A DNA stretch of 7,418 nucleotides, taken from the NCBI GenBank assembly GCA_945872375.1, contig CAMBYR010000096.1:1-7418 (forward strand). Direction: 5' to 3'. The notes under the pieces were generated by a model, which saw only the letters and a list, made by a program, of their open reading frames with translations, was not told where the DNA came from and made no database searches. This document shows, in pieces, positions 6,301 to 7,418 of this stretch. This DNA is from an uncultured Blautia sp. Lineage in GTDB: Bacteria; Bacillota; Clostridia; Lachnospirales; Lachnospiraceae. Numbering within the stretch: position 1 is the stretch's first letter; each line of letters starts with the position of its first letter. A program made the position numbers and the translations under genes.

Positions 6301-7418
6301 ACGCCGGAAGAGGGTTCCATTCACCAGTTTCCGCATATTATTTTTTCCAGAAATATCGGAAGTGGTCAGAAGGAAGATCCGGAAATGAACGAAGAGCTGA
6401 ACGAGGAAATCTCTCTCTGCACCCGGCGAATTTCCGGTGAAAAGCAGTATATGAAGCTTCCTCCTCTACTGGAACATGTCAGCTCCACACGAATCCGCGA
6501 AAATATCAATGCGGGAAGGGATATCCTGGGGCTGGTGGAGGAACGCGTTCAGAATTATATTTATGATCTTGGGTTGTATTCCATGGAATCCATCTACAAA
6601 AAAACAGCAAGATATACACAGGTAGATGCAGAAATGAGAAAGCTTGCGGACGGCTCCCGGGAAATGCAATTATTTAATGGAACGACTGTTTTTTCAACAG
6701 TACAGTTTCACGATGTGGATGCGTCTGATCTGATGAAAGAGTGCGGAAGCATTGAACAGGCAGAGCGCTTAAGGACGCTGATCTCCGGCAGAACAGCCAT
6801 GATCACAAAGATACAGGGAGAGATTTCAAGGTTTGATGACGGAAGGCTGACCGTTGTAAATGAGGTGCTGGAATATTTTCAGGAAAACAGCTATTCGTTT
6901 GCACTTTGCAGGGATTATGGAGAAAATCAGGATGCACTTAAGCTTCACGGTTTTCTGCCGGTACAGGGAATAGAGCACATGTTTCTTTTGGACCTCAGAC
7001 ACCCTCTTGTGGTATTTTACGATACCCCATCCTCGATCAAAGAGCCGATGGCAGACAATGAGGCTGTACGCCTTGTGCTTCGAAACAGTCACATCCGGCT
7101 TTTAAAGGCGTTGACAGGACTGTATCCCGGCCGACTGATCCTCTGCTTTGCCTCGGATATTTTAAATTACCGTCTGATTCGTCTGATCACCAGAGAAAAT
7201 CATGTGGATATGCAGGTCGGCGCAGAGAAAACCAACGGAGAGAAAATGTGTGTTCCGTTTGGAAAGATACTGAAGGGCGTTAAAATCCCCAATACGGTCA
7301 CGAAGGGACTGGATACGGAGAAGGTATTTGAAAAAGATCTTTCTTCTTTTACCATTTCCAGTTTTCCGGGCTACGCATCCCTTTCTGTTCAGATCAGAAC
7401 GGTACATTCCTTCCGAAG
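3388..7418 (+). CDS. Giant multidomain protein: HD phosphohydrolase, helical/HEAT-like scaffold, NadD-like nucleotidyltransferase (3' partial)
   Basis: One frame stays open from the ATG at 3388 to the window edge, giving at least 1343 residues. No signal peptide or membrane segment is seen, so it is likely cytoplasmic. Residues 1-131 are mostly helical. Residues about 140-250 form an HD domain: His149/His150, His178-Asp179 in ALMHDIGK, His220 and Asp241 are the candidate metal ligands. Residues about 260-850 are largely helical, with a HEAT-like unit near 402-421 (DGDIRRQAAKIAG). Residues about 864-1066 are NadD-like: PGTFDPFSLGH (868-878), VVGSD (957-961), SSTRIRENI (1032-1040) and the closing VQNYIYDLGLY (1054-1064). 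Residues about 1110-1212 vaguely resemble a GNAT acetyltransferase; 1224-1343 are not recognised. The chain probably handles a nucleotide or NAD-type substrate, but no characterised protein with this architecture comes to mind. The domain calls for HD and nucleotidyltransferase are good, the rest tentative, and the biological role is unknown. Confidence 0.85.
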   Translation, partial: MCEKEIIMEYQIPPNGADPREILRLCRPYMERVCAKAPEEGWLDYTFHWLLAEFFPENFSVERIPGAQEAVDYFTEVLTCLFLREEAELPFDPCRHFALLKKEEEKYCSILEEYGRFRECFDRKRVYAFMRLSQICTSYNTLGHIAGVHHVSMYMARQLVHKGVPVDLGLMSGAALMHDIGKYGCRPKEGRRVPYLHYYYTFQYCRNNHLESIGDIASNHSVWDLELENLSAESLLLIYADFRVKSIYDQNKTEHIHFWSLDESYEVILSKLDNVDEAKKKRYARVYAKLKDFEDYMISLGCSVDLKSEAGAPDIENHASLMNADEIVCRFKTLSIRSNLAIMSTTLREEQFISLLENIRSERDWRHVRAYLTAIEEYSAYLPQNQKSVILNFLFDMLSHKDGDIRRQAAKIAGILIAGYEIHFAKEIPAGYQAPKVGDSLETVFQSFLERLLYPDVHAAERERRYAGFAMKRVLHTLMERLNSEKMACILDIYISRCHKRYDSLTLFFLMDCSAEIPYELCKREQVSRLEDFACTLISGEDGEESQVAALRFLLLWMRKGWMPEKNIADLISESIPHIKQKAYSVQYLAARIREFYHIPSEQGMVYYDMTNLYMENQRSEVPWIYKFINMEILRKRQGVGDSPEELYQYASHLLHMLQFSGQIVNRLQAGDNLLAIVPFLSETQCREIVLELIRALEIEEYAVSKYIPPCLGKMFSLLSAGEREYILQHLRRLCSGSHNRTVIAALETAGKILHNCSGKMSDQERSEAMGILCIGMADYRDEIAQEAFYITGYELFGNLQFTLEEKQQYFSCLARKILTLLNWEKLGLYVYFNGAALNRIYRFMNDYIVAKGTHPFVEKQLPNAFFPGTFDPFSLGHKQIVEKIREMGFRVYLAIDEFSWSKKPQPFEIRRKILSMSTADMDEVYLFPEEIPINIANPEDMRKLSAVFSGEKVCIVVGSDVVKHASAYKKTPEEGSIHQFPHIIFSRNIGSGQKEDPEMNEELNEEISLCTRRISGEKQYMKLPPLLEHVSSTRIRENINAGRDILGLVEERVQNYIYDLGLYSMESIYKKTARYTQVDAEMRKLADGSREMQLFNGTTVFSTVQFHDVDASDLMKECGSIEQAERLRTLISGRTAMITKIQGEISRFDDGRLTVVNEVLEYFQENSYSFALCRDYGENQDALKLHGFLPVQGIEHMFLLDLRHPLVVFYDTPSSIKEPMADNEAVRLVLRNSHIRLLKALTGLYPGRLILCFASDILNYRLIRLITRENHVDMQVGAEKTNGEKMCVPFGKILKGVKIPNTVTKGLDTEKVFEKDLSSFTISSFPGYASLSVQIRTVHSFR
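3805..4137 (+). other. HD-type metal-dependent phosphohydrolase domain inside the giant protein
   Basis: Residues about 140 to 250 of the large protein carry the ordered HD signature. His149 or His150 is the first ligand, His178-Asp179 the defining pair in LMHDIGKYG, His220 in SNHS a likely extra ligand, and Asp241 in IYADFR the last one. HD domains of this kind hydrolyse phosphate esters or anhydrides of nucleotides, for example Ap4A in the YqeK family. All key residues appear intact, so activity is plausible. The substrate cannot be read from the sequence. Confidence 0.8.
5977..6585 (+). other. NadD-like HIGH-superfamily nucleotidyltransferase domain inside the giant protein
   Basis: Residues about 864 to 1066 fit nicotinate-nucleotide adenylyltransferase from end to end. 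There is a P-loop-like start, PGTFDPFSLGH, at 868 to 878; an acidic-hydrophobic VVGSD strand at 957 to 961; FSRNIG at 986 to 991, where NadD has its 'V.R.G' strand; and SSTRIRENI plus the helix ending YIYDLGLY, very close to the NadD C-terminus. The first His of the HxGH motif is Ser875; CoaD has Thr at this place and shares the PGTFDP wording. ATP-dependent nucleotidyl transfer is the expected chemistry. Whether the acceptor is nicotinate mononucleotide is unknown. Confidence 0.8.

Overview
The window looks like a chromosomal segment of a Gram-positive, moderate-GC bacterium. Strong AGGAGG-type ribosome binding sites, the codon usage and the gene content suggest Clostridia, possibly Lachnospiraceae. 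That placement is an inference from style, not from a marker gene. All genes lie on the + strand. I see no mobile element, tRNA, rRNA or CRISPR array.

Positions 1 to 3252 hold a three-gene 5-oxoproline (pyroglutamate) module. It starts with the 3' part of pxpC (KipA family), whose start lies upstream of the window, where a pxpB/kipI gene would be expected. After a 195-base gap carrying an imperfect inverted repeat comes pxpA (LamB/YcsF family), followed by a dicarboxylate/amino acid:cation symporter (DAACS) carrier. PxpA, PxpB and PxpC together form the ATP-dependent prokaryotic 5-oxoprolinase, which makes L-glutamate from 5-oxoproline. The carrier is the natural candidate for substrate uptake. 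It has lost the transmembrane-8 arginine that gives acidic amino acid selectivity in the family, so it is unlikely to be an ordinary glutamate/aspartate transporter. PxpA is also divergent, with Ala in place of the usual Lys in its HVKPHG motif. A convincing rho-independent terminator (3313 to 3354) closes this module.

From 3388 to the right edge runs one uninterrupted reading frame of at least 1343 codons with no stop in the window. It encodes a very large cytoplasmic multidomain protein. The order is an N-terminal helical segment, an HD-type metal phosphohydrolase domain, about 600 residues of mostly helical, partly HEAT-like sequence, a NadD-like HIGH-superfamily nucleotidyltransferase domain, a tentative GNAT-like segment, and further C-terminal sequence that leaves the window. 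I do not recognise a characterised protein with this architecture. It is the most novel item here. The pairing of an HD phosphohydrolase with a NadD-like domain recalls the NadD and YqeK pair, but here both sit in one chain, in the opposite order and separated by a long helical scaffold. The gene starts only 33 bases after the terminator T-tract, so it is either read through conditionally or driven from a weak promoter near the end of the transporter gene.
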